Positions 43,480 to 56,960 are shown, counted from the stretch's first letter. The stretch: DNA of 64,000 nt from Plutella xylostella (GCF_932276165.1 NC_064002.1:10478001-10542000); one strand, 5' to 3'. The notes: a model not told the origin generated them from the sequence alone. Numbers and translations: made by a program.

Positions 43480-45914
43480 TCTGTATTTCTTTAGGTATAT
43501 TTTTTGCATTCAGAACAGAATTTAACAACCACTTAACCATATTGTACGGAAAATTATATGGCCCATAAGCCAATTTAGTAGCTTATAAATATAATTCTAG
43601 AAGCAAATTATCTGAAACCTTTTAAAGGCATTCATCCCATAGAGTTCAAACAAAGAGCTTCCATCGGCCGGGCGTATACCAGGCACCATATTGTGTGCTC
43701 GTCCAAGATGCCTGCTATCCGAAGATTCAGTATAAATTTGCATCGAATGAACAGAAGGCAATCGGGCCTTCACTGTAGCGTGCAGCTATTTGAAATATGC
43801 AGCCGTTAAATATCAATAGGGATGGCGTGAGTTTATATCGAATCAGCGACAAATTATATGAGCTTACATTTTTTTTTATAAATACCTATAAAGATTTTGT
43901 ATTTTTATGTAATAATAATAAGCACTTTCTTTCATAGATTACACTATTGGCCCGATTCAATCAATGGTCCGATAAATTTATTTAGTGGTCTCAGATCCTT
44001 TCGCCATCGCAGTAACTTAAAATCATTCAATATTAAGCAGCGGAAACTAAAAAAGATTTACTTTATCAAAGTAATCATAGAGTAGTTATTAATGATCAGA
44101 TCTGCCTCGGGCAGGCGGGAGCTTAAAAAGCTTTCAAAAGGACCCATTAGGTACCCTCTACATCTATACTTACTACAAAATTAATATTTCTTCCTGACTA
44201 GTCGATAGATGTCGATAGTACGAAGCATCCCTATTATTAGTCATGCCACCATCTTGTTCAGTCGATATTAGCCTTTTGTGCGTGGTAATAAACGCTTTAC
44301 GATGCTGTAGACAATTTTATACAAGGCTCAGCTTGTTCTTTATGGTAGGAATCGATTGCTGTTCTCGTAAGAGTTATAGTGACAGCTTGCTTGTTTCGGT
44401 TATAAAAAGGGTGTATTAAATACGCAATGGAAGGCAAGTACTAAGGGTTCAAAGGGAAATATTCAAATGAGACGTCGAAGTTTATGTCGAGGAGATGAAG
44501 GAAATATTCTGAAATTTAAATAGAGACCACACCGAAGTAAATGATCTGAAGCTTTATTTAAGCTTACTATTTCTTTAAGCGTGTTTATATTAAAGAGATA
44601 GGGTCAGTTTTCATTTATATATTATAGGGTTATACAGTGTATAATATAAATATACACGTCATAAAATTATGCGATTCATTGCGTGATTTTTACCACGGTA
44701 ATAACCCATAGGTCTAGTATTTATTAGCGACAAGCTAAGATGAAGAAAGTTTTAAATTAAATAAAGAGAATATTGGAATAGACTATAAAATTGTTACTTA
44801 AATGATTCATTACACACTTGATTTCTTTTTAAAAAGTTAATAAACAATTTGTGTTCACTACAGTGAAGACTTTTTTTCTACTATACATGGGTACTATATG
44901 TACATTTTAAGACTCTCACATCATAAAGTCTAACTGTTGTAAAATTTACAGCTAGCCTGAAAATGGCGACAAACTTACAAGTTTACGGAACGCCGAACGT
45001 AACTTTAGTGACAAATAGATACAGCACGACCAACGACCATGCGGCGCTAGTGTCGACGGTAAAATTCAAGTAAAATAACATGTTTATGTGCAGATTAATT
45101 AAAAGTAAAACTTAAACTATTAAAATAATTTGTTAGCCGATTAGTTTCTGGGAGGGAGTTGGGATATTTATACCACCACAATGTCACAGACAAATTAACT
45201 AACCCCTCAATTTATTGAGAAACTCCTCATTTATCGGTTTCAAATATTCGCCGTAATCAATAAATTCTAGTTACAGTTTACTTTTTAAGCCGCGTCTAGA
45301 CCAAAGACTGTCGGGAGTCGTTCATTGATTGGAATATTTTGAATATAAATTACTTTTATTGTGATTTAGTTTCATTGCTGATGCCATTGAAAAACCAAAG
45401 GAACTATAAAAATATTTGATACGTTTTTTTGAAAATTATTGGAACAAAGGTTGTAGTATCCTCAGTGCTACAGTAATTTTCGGATTACTTTACTCTTTTT
45501 AACACCATGAATAACATTAGGTACATGTCCACAGATAAAATTTGAAAATAAACTGTTTTAAATAAATAAACAAAAACTTTTTGGTAACGTTAATTTTGAA
45601 AATGCTTCTGTTTGCAACAATACCGGTTTAAAAATTAAAACTGTGCCGCAACAACAGAACTAAAATATCGACATGTTTCTCATAATATCTCCAAAGAAAG
45701 CTATAACTTATCGCGTATCGAGAACAATAGTATAAAGGTTGCAATTCCGTTCTGTCACGGAGGATTTCCTTCGATAAAACACAACGGCACAATGGAGGAA
45801 TGCTCGAAATAGCTCCACAATGGAAACGTTCACATCTTTAATCTATTTTCTTTTTATAACATAGAGTACAAAGATATATTGTAGGTATACCTATACTCAA
45901 CATAACATATCATT

Positions 45915-46065
45915 ATACTTTCATCATTATCATCAGCTAATAGTCATCCACTGCTGGACACAGCCCTCCTCATCCAGCTACTACGGGCCACGTGTATATA
46001 TATATAAAAGCGTCCTATATAAGGTCGTCGTCGGTCCAGCGGGCCGAAGGCCGTTGCTTATAATT
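45915..46065 (-). mobile_element. RTE LINE 3'-end fragment
   Basis: The complement reads gtccagcagtggatgactat then agctgatgataatgatg, the same ending as the RTE at 26637. The coding part is badly decayed. Confidence 0.6.
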
Positions 46066-48428
46066 TATTAATGTATAGAAATGCGCGACTCATCGTCTTA
46101 TGCAACCTCGTGTCATACGCCACCAATTTTACAATTATGTTTGCATAAAAAGTACAATGTGGTACTACGATACACCCAGCGTAAATCTCTTCTCTGGGAT
46201 ATGTAAGTGCACCTAACAATCTGTTTCTTCATCCACCAATAAACTATTTACAAACTTACATAAGCCTCAACCAAACCAAGAGCCCTTTAGAAGATACTCG
46301 TAGCTAGCTAGCTTAATAGATTAAATAATGCCTCATGCCATCAAGTCTAATAATATCATTTCCTCTAGTGGTCATTTTGCAAGCAAATTACCTCACTTGT
46401 TACTATTAAAATGCCTATCCACTGTGGCATGCATAGGGACAATTTCTCAGCACATGGAAATAATGTAGATATGTCAGTAGGTTATTCAACAAGCATACCT
46501 ATCCTACTTTAGAAATAAACTTGGTGGTAAAATGCACTTCGATCGTAGAATAAAATGCTAGCTGAAGTATAATAAAGCAAATATAAGAATAAAATTAAAC
46601 AAAAATAAGTACCTATTATTACAGTTTACGATTGGCAATCGAGACATACCTACCAATTTAATCAATTACAAAATAACAGTAAGTTTTCATGTTAAATTAT
46701 TTTGTAGAATTAAAACAACCAACATAACGTACAATCGTATGCCGAGAAGCGTTACGGTTGAAAATAAATAATGACGCGATAGTTTCTTGTACTCTCAATG
46801 TTGTAACTTATCATCTCCTTTAATCAATTGTGCTGATATCTGTCTTGCTTGCACTTATTGAAGTGGACATCCTGCGTTTCTGTCTCTATGTAAATTACAA
46901 CATCCTCCGTCGAGTTCACGGATCAGGTTTCCTACGAGTAAGTGTTCATTTTTTCCTATCCGCTTGACTTCGTATTTGCACAGATCGAGAGGTTTGATTT
47001 GTAAATATGTATGTACTAAGATCTGGTTCATATCAGGTAGATACTAGACAATAGAAGTGTTTCAAGAAAAAGTATTCTTAGAATAGTTACTTTTGTAAAG
47101 TAATTGATCAAAGCTAAGCTATGTATATCTGTGAAATAATATTTATGTTTTGTGACAAGGATACGTTTCGAAAGAAAAACAAACATTTCCGTGCAATAAA
47201 AAGGTGAAACATAATATAAACAGCATATTGCAGAGTTAGTAGGTAGGGTCAATAATTATTCTTGTGAAGTAATGTGCTTCTTTATTTTTGCAACAGAGTC
47301 GGTAAAAATATCTATAGATCCGCTGTGTTTGTTTAAAATTTTACAAAGTCTGGGAATAGCGGCATTAGCTCCGAGGACTGTTGTTCGCAGCGGGGGGCAC
47401 AGAGGTGTAATCGGTCTGCGTGGCAGGTTGTACGGCACTTTAAAACTTGTGCGTATATTCCAGAATACAAGAACAGTTTTACCTGTATAACCTTTTTATT
47501 ATTATTTGTACGTAAAATCTGGATAAAAGTGCAAAAATACGGGCAGTTTCTGTCGCAAACAGTAAACTTGGGTTTTTATTTTACCTTCTTCATTTCGAGC
47601 CAAAAACCGTGAGCTCTGTACTACGTACATGAAAAAAGAATTTCATTTCAGCAATTAATCCACGTAAATTCCTTAACAATATCACAATTAACCATACTAT
47701 GAGAGTTGTGGGGGGGACCGTCAAGGCAATTTTCTAGGGCACGTATACTAAGGATAATAATTAAGGTAATTTCAGTTATTGCGTGACTTTAGTTTCTATG
47801 AGGTTTTTAACATAAAACCTACTAACTTATCTTCTAAATAAAATCTGATAATCACATTTCACAACCTGACATTTAAAATTGACAATTTAATAACTGAGAA
47901 AAAAATAGACTTTCACACACGCAGGTAACTTGCTGTGAGTACATTCAGTCACAATATTCCATCCTGAAAGCTGGCAGTCCGCGAAGCCACCGGCCATGAA
48001 TAATTCAGACGTTTTTGCGTCGACTGTCCGGCGTTGACTTTAAATTAATTACATGTACACTTGTGATAGCGACTGTACTGTGAGCTACAGAACTTGCTTA
48101 CAAAACTGCTGTACTTTCATTTGCATCTTGGTATACTTAGTTCAGTCAAACTGTTGCAGGTTTGATGCAATTATTCATTACTTTTTGTATTTAAATAAGT
48201 AAATAAATATGTTGGGACATCTCACACACGGCCACCTGACCTCAAACTAGCTGGCAATAGAAAGTCGCTTTGATTAAGAATATAGATAGATAAATAGAGT
48301 GCTCTTTATTTGCTTTTGAAAACACCAAGAAATAAATTATATTTAATTTACATTCAAACTTAATTAGGGTACAAAAGGTGGTCTTGTCGCTTATAGCTCA
48401 TTTGTGATATTATACGAGCAAAACATAA
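46066..48428. other. Intergenic with a possible LINE RNase H relic
   Basis: Mostly AT-rich with nothing identifiable. The exception is 47256-47490, listed separately. Confidence 0.5.
47256..47490 (-). pseudogene. Possible non-LTR retrotransposon RNase H relic
   Basis: The minus-strand frame contains LCKILNKHSGSIDIFTDSVA, which resembles the RNase H of R1/I-type LINEs (acidic IDIFTDS strand). The preceding TTVLGANAAIPRL looks like a decayed TVFQAELLAI motif. Only about 60 codons survive, with no flanking RT. Confidence 0.4.
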
Positions 48429-48624
48429 TCCTACTAAAATTATAAATGCGAAAGTTTGTGCGTATCTATGTACATGTTTGTTACTTCTTCACGTCAAAAC
48501 GGCTCAACAACGAAATTTGGTATGGAGTTAGCTGACACCCTGGATTAACACATATGTTACTTTTTATCCCGGTATTCTACGCGAAAACTTTTTAAGGCAA
48601 AGCGAAGCTCGCGGCAGCAGCTAG
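48429..48624 (+). mobile_element. Non-autonomous Helitron, complete ends
   Basis: 196 bp starting TCCTACTAAAATTATAAATG and ending gctcgcggcagcagCTAG. It is inserted between A (48428) and T (48625), as Helitrons do. It contains the phrase tactttttatcccgg and a conserved block starting cacgtcaaaacggctc. Confidence 0.8.
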
Positions 48625-49048
48625 TTGTTACATAAAGATTAAAGCATTTTCACTTAATTCTTGTGTTGCTGATCGTACCTACTTGTGTCCGGGGAACGTC
48701 ATTTGTTCAATGTCTTTATGCTTTAATTAATTACACGTCAGATGGAAGCCAGATGTTTTGTGAAAACTAATTATTCTAAAGGCGTGTTAGTAAATAAATT
48801 AGATTTTACTAATAAAATACATTAGTCACTGACCTTTTTCAAACACCCCTTGTATTGCAGTTTGAGATCTGAAATAGATAACGGAATAATATTAATGTGT
48901 GTGAAATAGGAGGGTCAATGAAGGATAATTTATATTTTAATAAAAAAAAACCTCATGCCTACGACTGATACTAATCTGAATCAGACATAAAGTACTTAGA
49001 AGCACATTCGTATGAACTATGAACATTTAGTAGAGGAGGTAGCAGATA

Positions 49049-49199
49049 TACAGGGTCTTCCAAAAGTCTTAAAATTAAACTACACAAAGGCTTTAAAAAT
49101 CACTTCACCAACAAATTTTCTATGTGGAATCCAAATATTCTTTCAAGAGTTTTCAAAAGTCGTAGAAAAAAAACTGTAGTCTTTTTTTAACATCCTGTA
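49049..49199. mobile_element. MITE, TACAGGGTGTT family, copy 2
   Basis: 151 bp with ends tacagggtcttccaaaagtc and (complement) tacaggatgtt. Confidence 0.5.
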
Positions 49200-49463
49200 T
49201 AGTAGGAAGGTACTAAATCACTGGCGTGTCCTGAACAAACAGCGGCGGAGGTTGTTGTTAGTTAATTGGTGATGCGTGAAATTTTATACCCTCTCGAATG
49301 AATGCGTGCTAGCCACTTTGTGCCCTATCACCAGGCAATATGGAGCAAACGGGTAAATCCACAACGAATACAATGAATCCGCTAAACGGGGCTGTAGTTT
49401 GCGGTTCTGAAAATATTATTGCAGCTGCAATGTTTGAATTTTGTGTAAAAAACATATATAATA

Positions 49464-49660
49464 CTAGCTGTTCCCGCGAGCTTCGCTTCGCCTTTAAAAG
49501 TTTTCCCGCGGGAATTCCGCAATAAAAAGTAGCCTATGTTCTTTCTCAGGGCCTAGACCAAATTTCTAATTTACCAAATTTCATTCAAATCCGTTCAGTA
49601 GTTTTGGCGTGAAAGAGTAACAGACAGGCCACAGTTACTTTCGCATTTATAATATTAGTT
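49464..49660 (-). mobile_element. Non-autonomous Helitron
   Basis: The CTAG end is at 49464-49467 after an A. The element reads agctgttcccgcgagcttcg, ataaaaagtagcctatgttc and gttttggcgtgaaagagtaa, and ends tttcgcatttataatattag. The TC start is diverged. A 12-bp perfect hairpin (49660-49691) follows directly. Confidence 0.75.
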
Positions 49661-49691
49661 AAAATAGTCCACCTGGACCTGGACTATTTTA

Positions 49692-49785
49692 GCACGGAAT
49701 GGTGTGAGCAGGCCCAAGAAAGGGATACGTGGAAAGTTCAAGGAGAGACCTTTGCCCAGCAGTGGAACACTAGAGGTTGAGAAAA
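49692..49785 (+). mobile_element. RTE LINE 3' scrap
   Basis: It reads gagacctttgcccagcagtg, matching the C-terminal end of the RTE ORF at 26623-26650 in order. Too short to classify further. Confidence 0.45.
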
Positions 49786-50129
49786 AAATATTAGTTAGGG
49801 TTTTATTTCAGGTCCCATTCCCATTGTTAGCTATGTTTGTTTTATTTGTTATGCGTGACATGACTAAACAAACGTTAGGTTATTGACTGTGTATTTTTCG
49901 CTTTTTAACATTATTATTTACTTTGCAGCATTGTATATAAAAATTGTTTTGTCATCTAATTACTGATAGTTCACCAAATTTAGAGGAAATACCTAACAAA
50001 AAAGTTATTAAAATCGTACTGACAGGACCCACTATCAAACCCCAGACTAGACAATAAAGACAGCTTCGGTAAAAGCGCAAAGCTTATCCCATGTAGCACT
50101 GTGAGCGAAAATACTAAAACAAAAGAAAA

Positions 50130-50372
50130 AAAATAAACACTTACACTTTGTACTCCCGTGCGGGGTAGGCAGAGGTGCATTGCTGCACCCACTTTTCGCC
50201 AGTGTTATGTTAGTCCCAATGTAATAGGGGGCGGGCCTATTGCCATTTTACGGGCACATCCAAGACCCGAGAATAAATATCTGTGTTTGAACAAATATTC
50301 CCAGCCGGGAATCGATCCCGGGACCTTCGGCATAGCAGTCAGTGTCACTAACCACTACGCCATTCGGTCGTC
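50130..50372 (-). mobile_element. tRNA-derived SINE, family 2
   Basis: The minus-strand head has gacgaccgaatggcgtagtg then a B box (cgggatcgattcccggctgg), and a body including ctcgggtcttggatgtgccc and gcacctctgcctaccccgca. The same order occurs at 53381. Confidence 0.82.
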
Positions 50373-50734
50373 AAAACAAAGGGCTTAGGTATTAATTACC
50401 GTAAACCGATGAATGTCATTAATTTTTCGATCGAGCGCGCCCCACCGTTATGTTTGAACATTAGCTCTTTGTTAACGAGCTACTAAACATTGTGAATACT
50501 GTTATGAAGTGAAGGTATTATTGGGGAATCCATCGATGGTAAAATGTTTATAAATATTATATTAAGTCTCAGTCTACCTGAAAATACAACATTGAGCATT
50601 TCATTCAAAGCAATTTAATTTGTATTTTTTGCCAAACTTTAGGAATTTCTGTAATGTCTAACAGCTATATTAAAGTTTACTGTGTTCCATCATATAAAAG
50701 AGCTAATATGTTGCCTCTTAGGACTCACCACCTC

Positions 50735-50822
50735 AGACAGGTAAGATGAGGACAAAGTGTTGGGTGAGGCCTAAGTCCAGCAGTGGACTGGACGACTAAG
50801 GGCTGATAATGAAGATGATAGG
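50735..50822 (+). mobile_element. RTE LINE 3' scrap
   Basis: It reads gaggcctaagtccagcagtg then gggctgataatgaagatgat, the usual end of the RTE seen at 26623-26675. Confidence 0.55.
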
Positions 50823-53005
50823 AATTACTATTGCTAAATGTCGGCGTTTTCAAACATCAGGACCGCTTTTAAACGGATAGGTATTGTTTTAAAAACGAAT
50901 CATACATTTCCCCAATGGTACGTAACGACATATTAGTGCGAATACGTGACGTCATAAACAATTTAAAACATTGATTAACATGTGGTGATGGCAGCGTGTA
51001 GGTACGCATTATGTTATCGGTAGTAATTATTGCAATATGGCGAGTAAATATAAAAATTATAATAAGTAAATTCAACAATTAAAAAACTGCATTCAAATTA
51101 TGTCTTACGTATGCAGAAGGAAGGAATGACACACAGATGCCAACGTCAAAATGATAACACCTCTTTTCGAAAAATACGGCGGTAAGTAACATTTTACAGT
51201 GTAAATGATTCTGGGATGGTAGCTGCTACCAATATAATGGTAATAATGGCGATAATGGTATCGTGAAAGCTTTCCCTTGTACCAGTTATATATTTTAGCC
51301 GAATACTTGTTTTTTCAGAATTATTACGTAAGATACGAAGTTTTAACAAAAACGTAATGGGAAGGTCAAGGTTTTGGGAAGGTCCGGCAAAAACTCTATT
51401 CGCTGAACTCTAGAGTACTTTATAATTACAATTATAATAACAAATATATATATGTATATAATTATAATTACTAAGTCTAGTCTAGTCTTTGCTGCACGAT
51501 ACCGTTATGGACGTAAAACGTTAATGTATCGCGATAAACCGAGATATGTGATTGGTAGAACGTGCATTAAACGAGTTTAATCTACATCGATAAAGATACC
51601 GTGAAACCCAGTATACAAAATCTTTTGGTACGAATGGCAGTTATTTTTGAAGCAATATCTAGGGTTGAGGGGTGGACAGGTTCATTCCATAATCAAAGTC
51701 GAACAGCACCAGGAAATTAGGGAACGAAAGAGACAAAATGGCGAAATTTCATCTCTTATTCACAAGTAGTTCCTTTTGTTTCACAAATTCACTTCTTTCT
51801 GAAAATTAATTTCAACTTCTGCTGCGTTGTTGGGTCGGGCTTTGTCTGGAAATACGTTTGTGTTTTACTATATTGCTGGCGGTATAATGAATTGCATTTT
51901 ATATTTTATTATTTCATTAGCTTTGAGCTCTACTCCTGAAAATATTTCGGCGACGGGGGCGGGATATTGTCTGCAGAGATCTCGTTTCAGTTTGAAGTTC
52001 TCACTTAGAGCAAGGTTATGAAATGCAAAATTTGAACTTTTAACGAAAATAAAAAAACCACAACAAAAATTCCATCATGTTTGCTAGCCTTAGCAAATTC
52101 AGGGAACGGAGATTTCAATATTAATAAGCCCAATAAGCTATCATAAATAACCGCCTCCCTCACCTTTCTCCTGAATTTTAATTTAGCCGAAGTGGTGCTT
52201 GCAATTATACAGCCGGCGGCCATCTGTGCCTCAGGTTACTCCCCTGCTTCGTAAAAACAGTCCATCTATCAATGTCCCGGCGTCGCTGATTACTCCCTAA
52301 TGGTGGTTATATTGACCAATGAGTCGGTATATTGCTATAAGGTTAATCTTATTGGTTCGTAATGACTGTTAGAGATTTGTTGTAGTGGAGTTTTTCGTAG
52401 TAAGTTTCGCTACGGCGCTACGGCGTAGGCGTGCTACGGGGTTTCGTAGCCGAATTGACGAATTATTTTATAATGACTGTATTGTATTTGCATTACTTAA
52501 TATGTTTAATCAAGTTAATCAAAATGCAATCTGACTATTCACAACTGCCATTGTACCTTTATATTTGTGAAATTGCCCAGATAATTACGCAGGACGAACC
52601 CAAAAACAAAACAATAAGTTCTCAAGTTAACTGAAGAACTGAGCAAGTTACTTGCATATTTTATTACCTTTATCTACCTAATGTTCTTGGCCGAAATCTC
52701 TGTGGGACATCTTTGAGACACAGTTGGCAAGAAGGCCATATACCTACGGGGAGTGAAATATCCTCACACTTGCAAATTAGTGATTTTTATTCAAGTTTTT
52801 CATTACAATTTATGAGCATTAAGATAGAGTATATATATGAGATACCAAAGCCTTCATCATCGGAATAAATCCGTGTGCACACGTTACTTTACGTGATCTT
52901 GTACGTACCAAGTTACAACCCACCTTTTTAATGTAGATTGTTAATGTTTATTCATTTGTGAGTGCTGTATTTTGGTGTCAAAAAATATCTCATTCTATTA
53001 TATTC

Positions 53006-53245
53006 TCACGAGCATTGAAAATGTTCCAGTGACAATAATACCAAATTACTCCTAATCGGAAAATGCTAGGTTAATGGCGCTGTCTGCAATATTCAATTAG
53101 GTACATTTAACAGCGCATCAGAATACTACCAACTAAAAAAGTAAATATAGTGATCAAATTTTAAATTACCTAAATAAAATGTTTTAATAAAAATTGGTCA
53201 TTTGGTGTCGGATTTTTGTAAGTGGAACTTTTTCATTAATAAGTA
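53006..53245. mobile_element. MITE, ACTCACGAG family, longer diverged copy
   Basis: The left end (tctcacgagcattgaaaatg then ttcca) and right end (tggaactttttcattaataa) are inverted about 240 bp apart. The right end is decayed. Confidence 0.45.
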
Positions 53246-53380
53246 AGAGTATATTCCATCCAAAGGTTGTCTGGTAGAGATTGCTATAAGCAATAAGTTT
53301 TTATTTTTAAGCTTTATTTTGCATTTTTTTCTGTTTTTGGTGCAAATAAAGAGTATTGTATTGTATATTATTCCTTGAGA

Positions 53381-53628
53381 GACGACCGAATGGCGTAGTG
53401 GTTAGTGACCCTGACTACTGAGCCGATGGTCCCGGGTTCGATTCCCGGCTGGGGAAGATATTTGTTTAAACACAGATATTTGTTCTCGGGTCTTGGATGT
53501 GCCCGTAAAATGGCAATATTACATTGGGACTTACATAACACTCTGGCGAAAAGTGGGTGCAGCAATGCACCTCTGCCTACCCCGCAGAGTACATTAGTAC
53601 AAGGCGTGAGTGCGTGTTTATTATTCCT
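53381..53628 (+). mobile_element. tRNA-derived SINE, family 2
   Basis: The head gacgaccgaatggcgtagtg, the B box (gggttcgattcccggctggg) and the body match the minus-strand copy at 50130-50372 over nearly the full length. Confidence 0.82.
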
Positions 53629-53719
53629 CTTCTCTGACGAAGCAAACGGTGCCCCGTGTGTGCCGCGTTATCTAGCCGGCGCAGGCTGCTCCTAAAAGAT
53701 CATATTTCATATCGTTACG

Positions 53720-53743
53720 CGCCGCCGCCGCCGCCGCCGCCGC
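53720..53743 (+). repeat. (GCC)n microsatellite
   Basis: About eight GCC units, unusually GC-rich for this region. Confidence 0.85.
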
Positions 53744-55220
53744 ATAATGAAGGCATAAACGTGTGTCTAAGATATTATTGCCACACGATACCGTAGTCAG
53801 TGACTAAGTATGCTTTAAATTCTGTCACAGGTTTTCGTACCAATTACAATGGCTTTGGAGGGTTTGTAGAGGTAAGTCAGCGAGGCATATAAAAATTATG
53901 AGTATTTTTCAGTTGGAAAATTTAACGAATTTTATTACTATAAATGTTATTAGAACGCAAATTGCGTCTCGCACTAATCAAAAGCTCGGTAATATAAAGA
54001 TTTATTATAATTGCTATAAAACTAGCTCATGTATGAATTTCATCGTAGCTTTTACGGTGTATCATTGATGAGTAAGTAAATAACGTTAACTATCAAAACC
54101 CAACTATTAAAAGCATACAGATGAGGATATTTAAAGTAGACTCATGCTAAAAGCGACTTCCTTCACTCGTTTAATAAAATGGTATGTATATAGCATAAGT
54201 AAAGTAATTTCATTTGAAAACTTTATTTAGGCCAAGTGTCAGTTAGGAATTGTTCAGGGCCAATTCTGGTTAGCTTATTCAGTCAACTCAACTTGGTCTG
54301 AAATGGCCGGAAAATAACTAATCTGTGACGTTTTATAAAATAGCTGACGCTTTATTTCTGCTCTGTAGCATCAGCTTTCATTATAATGCTAATATTCTTT
54401 AATTTACTTTGACAAACTTAGGCAGGTCAGAGCCTCATTCTAAAATTTAAGACGTTTGAAATTTAAAAAATATTCGTTTTACTTACAAAGTACTATATGA
54501 CAATTTAATTTGCGATTTAAAAAAAAAACATGAATTAGAAATTGACAAAATTACGGACTTTTTGGCTTACTACACTATTTTCGCAAAACCTGTATATTAT
54601 CAAGCCGAAAAATCGAATATAAACCTACAACTACCTCCACTCCCGCCCGCCCCGATTCACTTCTATTACACTAAACGTATTTTTTGACCCTCACGCAGCG
54701 CGCACAAATTGAATTTGGAACAGTGCATTTTTCCTCGGGCGCAGGTTTACGACGCCTGTACTCCATTTACCGGCAGTAAAACGAGAATTACCGCGCCAGG
54801 AATTATACGGACTGAGAGCAGGCATTGCCCCTCGCGGGTACTGAATGCAAACTGTGTAATGCGAGCGAAGATATCGCATCATTTTGTTGTTTGAGGTTAG
54901 AAAATTACGTAGGATATTATTGAAATGATTGGCTTCTGACTCGAATTACTCGACTATGGCAAAACAAAAAGGAGTACTTATTTATTTCAGCTATGAAATT
55001 TTGCAAATCGTTACCGATTAAAGAGACAATATTATGTAGACTATTCTCAATTAACATAAAATATTCTACAAAAAACATTTGCATTGTAAAAACGAGAAAT
55101 CAATTTGTGCAGTCACCGCGCTCATAAATAAGACATGAATTTCAATTCTATCTGCGTTACCAAAAGTGCCTTTATGAATAAAGTATGGGAGGGCGCCCTA
55201 AAGTGCGTATTAAATTTAAC
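53744..55220. other. Intergenic, nothing recognised
   Basis: 1.5 kb of AT-rich DNA with no supported gene or repeat. Confidence 0.5.
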
Positions 55221-55222
55221 TA

Positions 55223-55436
55223 AAGCTGCGTACAGACCGGCCCAACGAACGCCCAACGATGGATATTTATCATACACTAGCTGTTCCCGCGCGCTTCGCT
55301 TCGCCTTAAAAACTTTTCCCGTGGGAATTCCGGGATAAAAAGTAGCCTATGTTCTTTCCCAGGGTCTAGACCGTATGTATACCAACAAATTTCATTCAAA
55401 TCCGTTCAGTAGTTTTGGCGTGAAAGAGTAACAGAC

Positions 55437-55472
<36 letters not shown>

Positions 55473-55605
55473 GGACAGACCCAGTTACTTTCGCATTTAT
55501 AATATAAGTTAGGATTAGGATTAGGATAATACAGGGTCGATTGCAGCAACGAAGGTCAACGAAACCCGTTCGTTGGCGTTCGTTTGGCCGGTCTGTACGC
55601 AGCTT
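55223..55605. mobile_element. MITE with AAGCTGCGTACAGACCGG ends, split by a Helitron
   Basis: The left end (aagctgcgtacagaccggcc then caacgaacgcc) and right end (ggcgttcgtttggccggtct then gtacgcagctt) are inverted. The Helitron at 55277-55526 lies between them, so the MITE itself is only about 130 bp. Confidence 0.8.
55277..55526 (-). mobile_element. Non-autonomous Helitron with GACA microsatellite
   Basis: CTAG end at 55277 after an A, TC end at 55526 before a T. It has the same core as 49464-49660, but with an internal (GACA)n expansion (about 55437-55480) and a (TTAGGA)3 stretch at its 5' end. Confidence 0.82.
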
Positions 55606-55867
55606 AACTCAGACATAGCGTACTCTTTGCAGATAACTTTCGATTTCATAAATATTAACCTGTTCACTGAGCCTGTTGTGGAAGGTTTCACGTGGAAAAT
55701 TCCAATGCCAAATTCCTTTAAGGGGCGAATAAATAGCGAAAAGGGTTTTAAATTATTTACATAAATAATAGCACTGAGATAAATCGATAGTACGAAGTGG
55801 AAACTGAAACAGTAGAATACAGTGTTGAATTTTATCTACAGCAGTAGGAATATGTTTAGTTTGTATA

Positions 55868-55903
55868 GTCCCGGGTTTCAATCCCGGCCGGAGCAGATAT
55901 TAG
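55868..55903 (+). mobile_element. tRNA-derived SINE scrap
   Basis: It reads gtcccgggtttcaatcccgg then ccggagcagatattagtt, a decayed copy of the family 2 B box and the following bases. Confidence 0.5.
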
Positions 55904-56960
55904 TTAAAACCCCCAACTGTGTTACCCTCCTTGTGATAGAATTCCTCAGTCAGCAACTCTCCGAACAGAAAATCATAAGGAACAGATGATGACGTCATCA
56001 TCCGAAGAGACTCCTTTCGAAACTAATATGTCATTGCCAAGACGCCTGTGGTCTTTCCACAACATAGAACAACGCGGACTCCCCAACAATGAAGTTACAA
56101 TAACCGCTAAATAAAAAAATCCTTAGCAAAATTTCCCTTTAGACTTAAACACCCCTCCGTAAACACACCTCAAACACCTCAGTATGTACTGTAGGCTCCC
56201 TGAATACACTGCCATATCGATCCCGGGTGACTCATGCTGCAGTGCTATTAACAACGTACTAACTTCCACATAGCGTATAGTTTAATATAGTTGCACCTGT
56301 ACAGTAACTTCTTGATGTGTTTGGCTGCGAGTTTATACGGCTTTGTCATACATAAGTAAATGCAAGTTTAGCTTGGGACAAGTGATATGTGGTACCTAAA
56401 TGACAATGGGATATTTAGAGAGTTGAGAAAAACAAACAACATAAGAATGGCGAAGATATTCATGTCATCTCATCCAAAGGAGAATGGCCATTTCTTTATG
56501 GCGCCATGAACCGCCAGAACAGCCATTGATGAAACATATGCTGATGTGTAGCCAATGACTACAATATATCGTGGTGTAAACTTTATTATTATGAGGTATT
56601 GGACAACGATGATATAGGTGCTGAAAGATCAAGTCTTTGTACTGACTAGATGTTTCCCTCATCCTAAGTATTTTTTTAAACGTGGTTTAGATTTTTTGTG
56701 GCCGCCATTTTCATATTATGCTTTGTTTATTCAAAAATCCAAAACAAATACACAAGTACAAAACGATTACCAGTGACTTACGGTCAATGCCCACACACGT
56801 CTTTGACAAGTTCTAATTTGGCGCGAAATTCACGCGCACTAATACAAATGGGTCTGCCCTCGTCTCGATAGGGATCCGGAATCGAGACATGTCAGTAATG
56901 TCTCGATTTGGGTCTGGGGTCACTCTAGTTTACGAAAAACTAACTTACGGAACTTATCTT
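55904..56960. other. Intergenic, nothing recognised
   Basis: About 1 kb without a supported gene or repeat. Confidence 0.5.

Larger units (their letters stand above)
33061..45900. other. Intergenic, no gene recognised
   Basis: About 12.8 kb. Apart from the MITEs, SINE remnant and hairpin listed separately, I see only AT-rich unique-looking DNA. The stretch 35650-35900 is GC-richer with no recognisable frame; 39370-39625 has open frames on both strands but no domain. Confidence 0.55.

Noticed and set aside
52390..52460. Repeated ctacggcg motifs as a possible regulatory array
   Set aside because: Only a few irregular short units; not distinguishable from low-complexity sequence.
53383..53455. 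Possible tRNA gene on the plus strand, and similar heads at 50372 (-), 17650 (-) and 56961
   Set aside because: B boxes are good, but the acceptor stem and anticodon arm do not pair properly and each is joined to a SINE body present in more than one copy or flanked by target duplications.
55505..55526. Telomere-like TTAGGA repeats
   Set aside because: The insect telomere unit is TTAGG. This is three six-base units at a Helitron end, explained by slippage.
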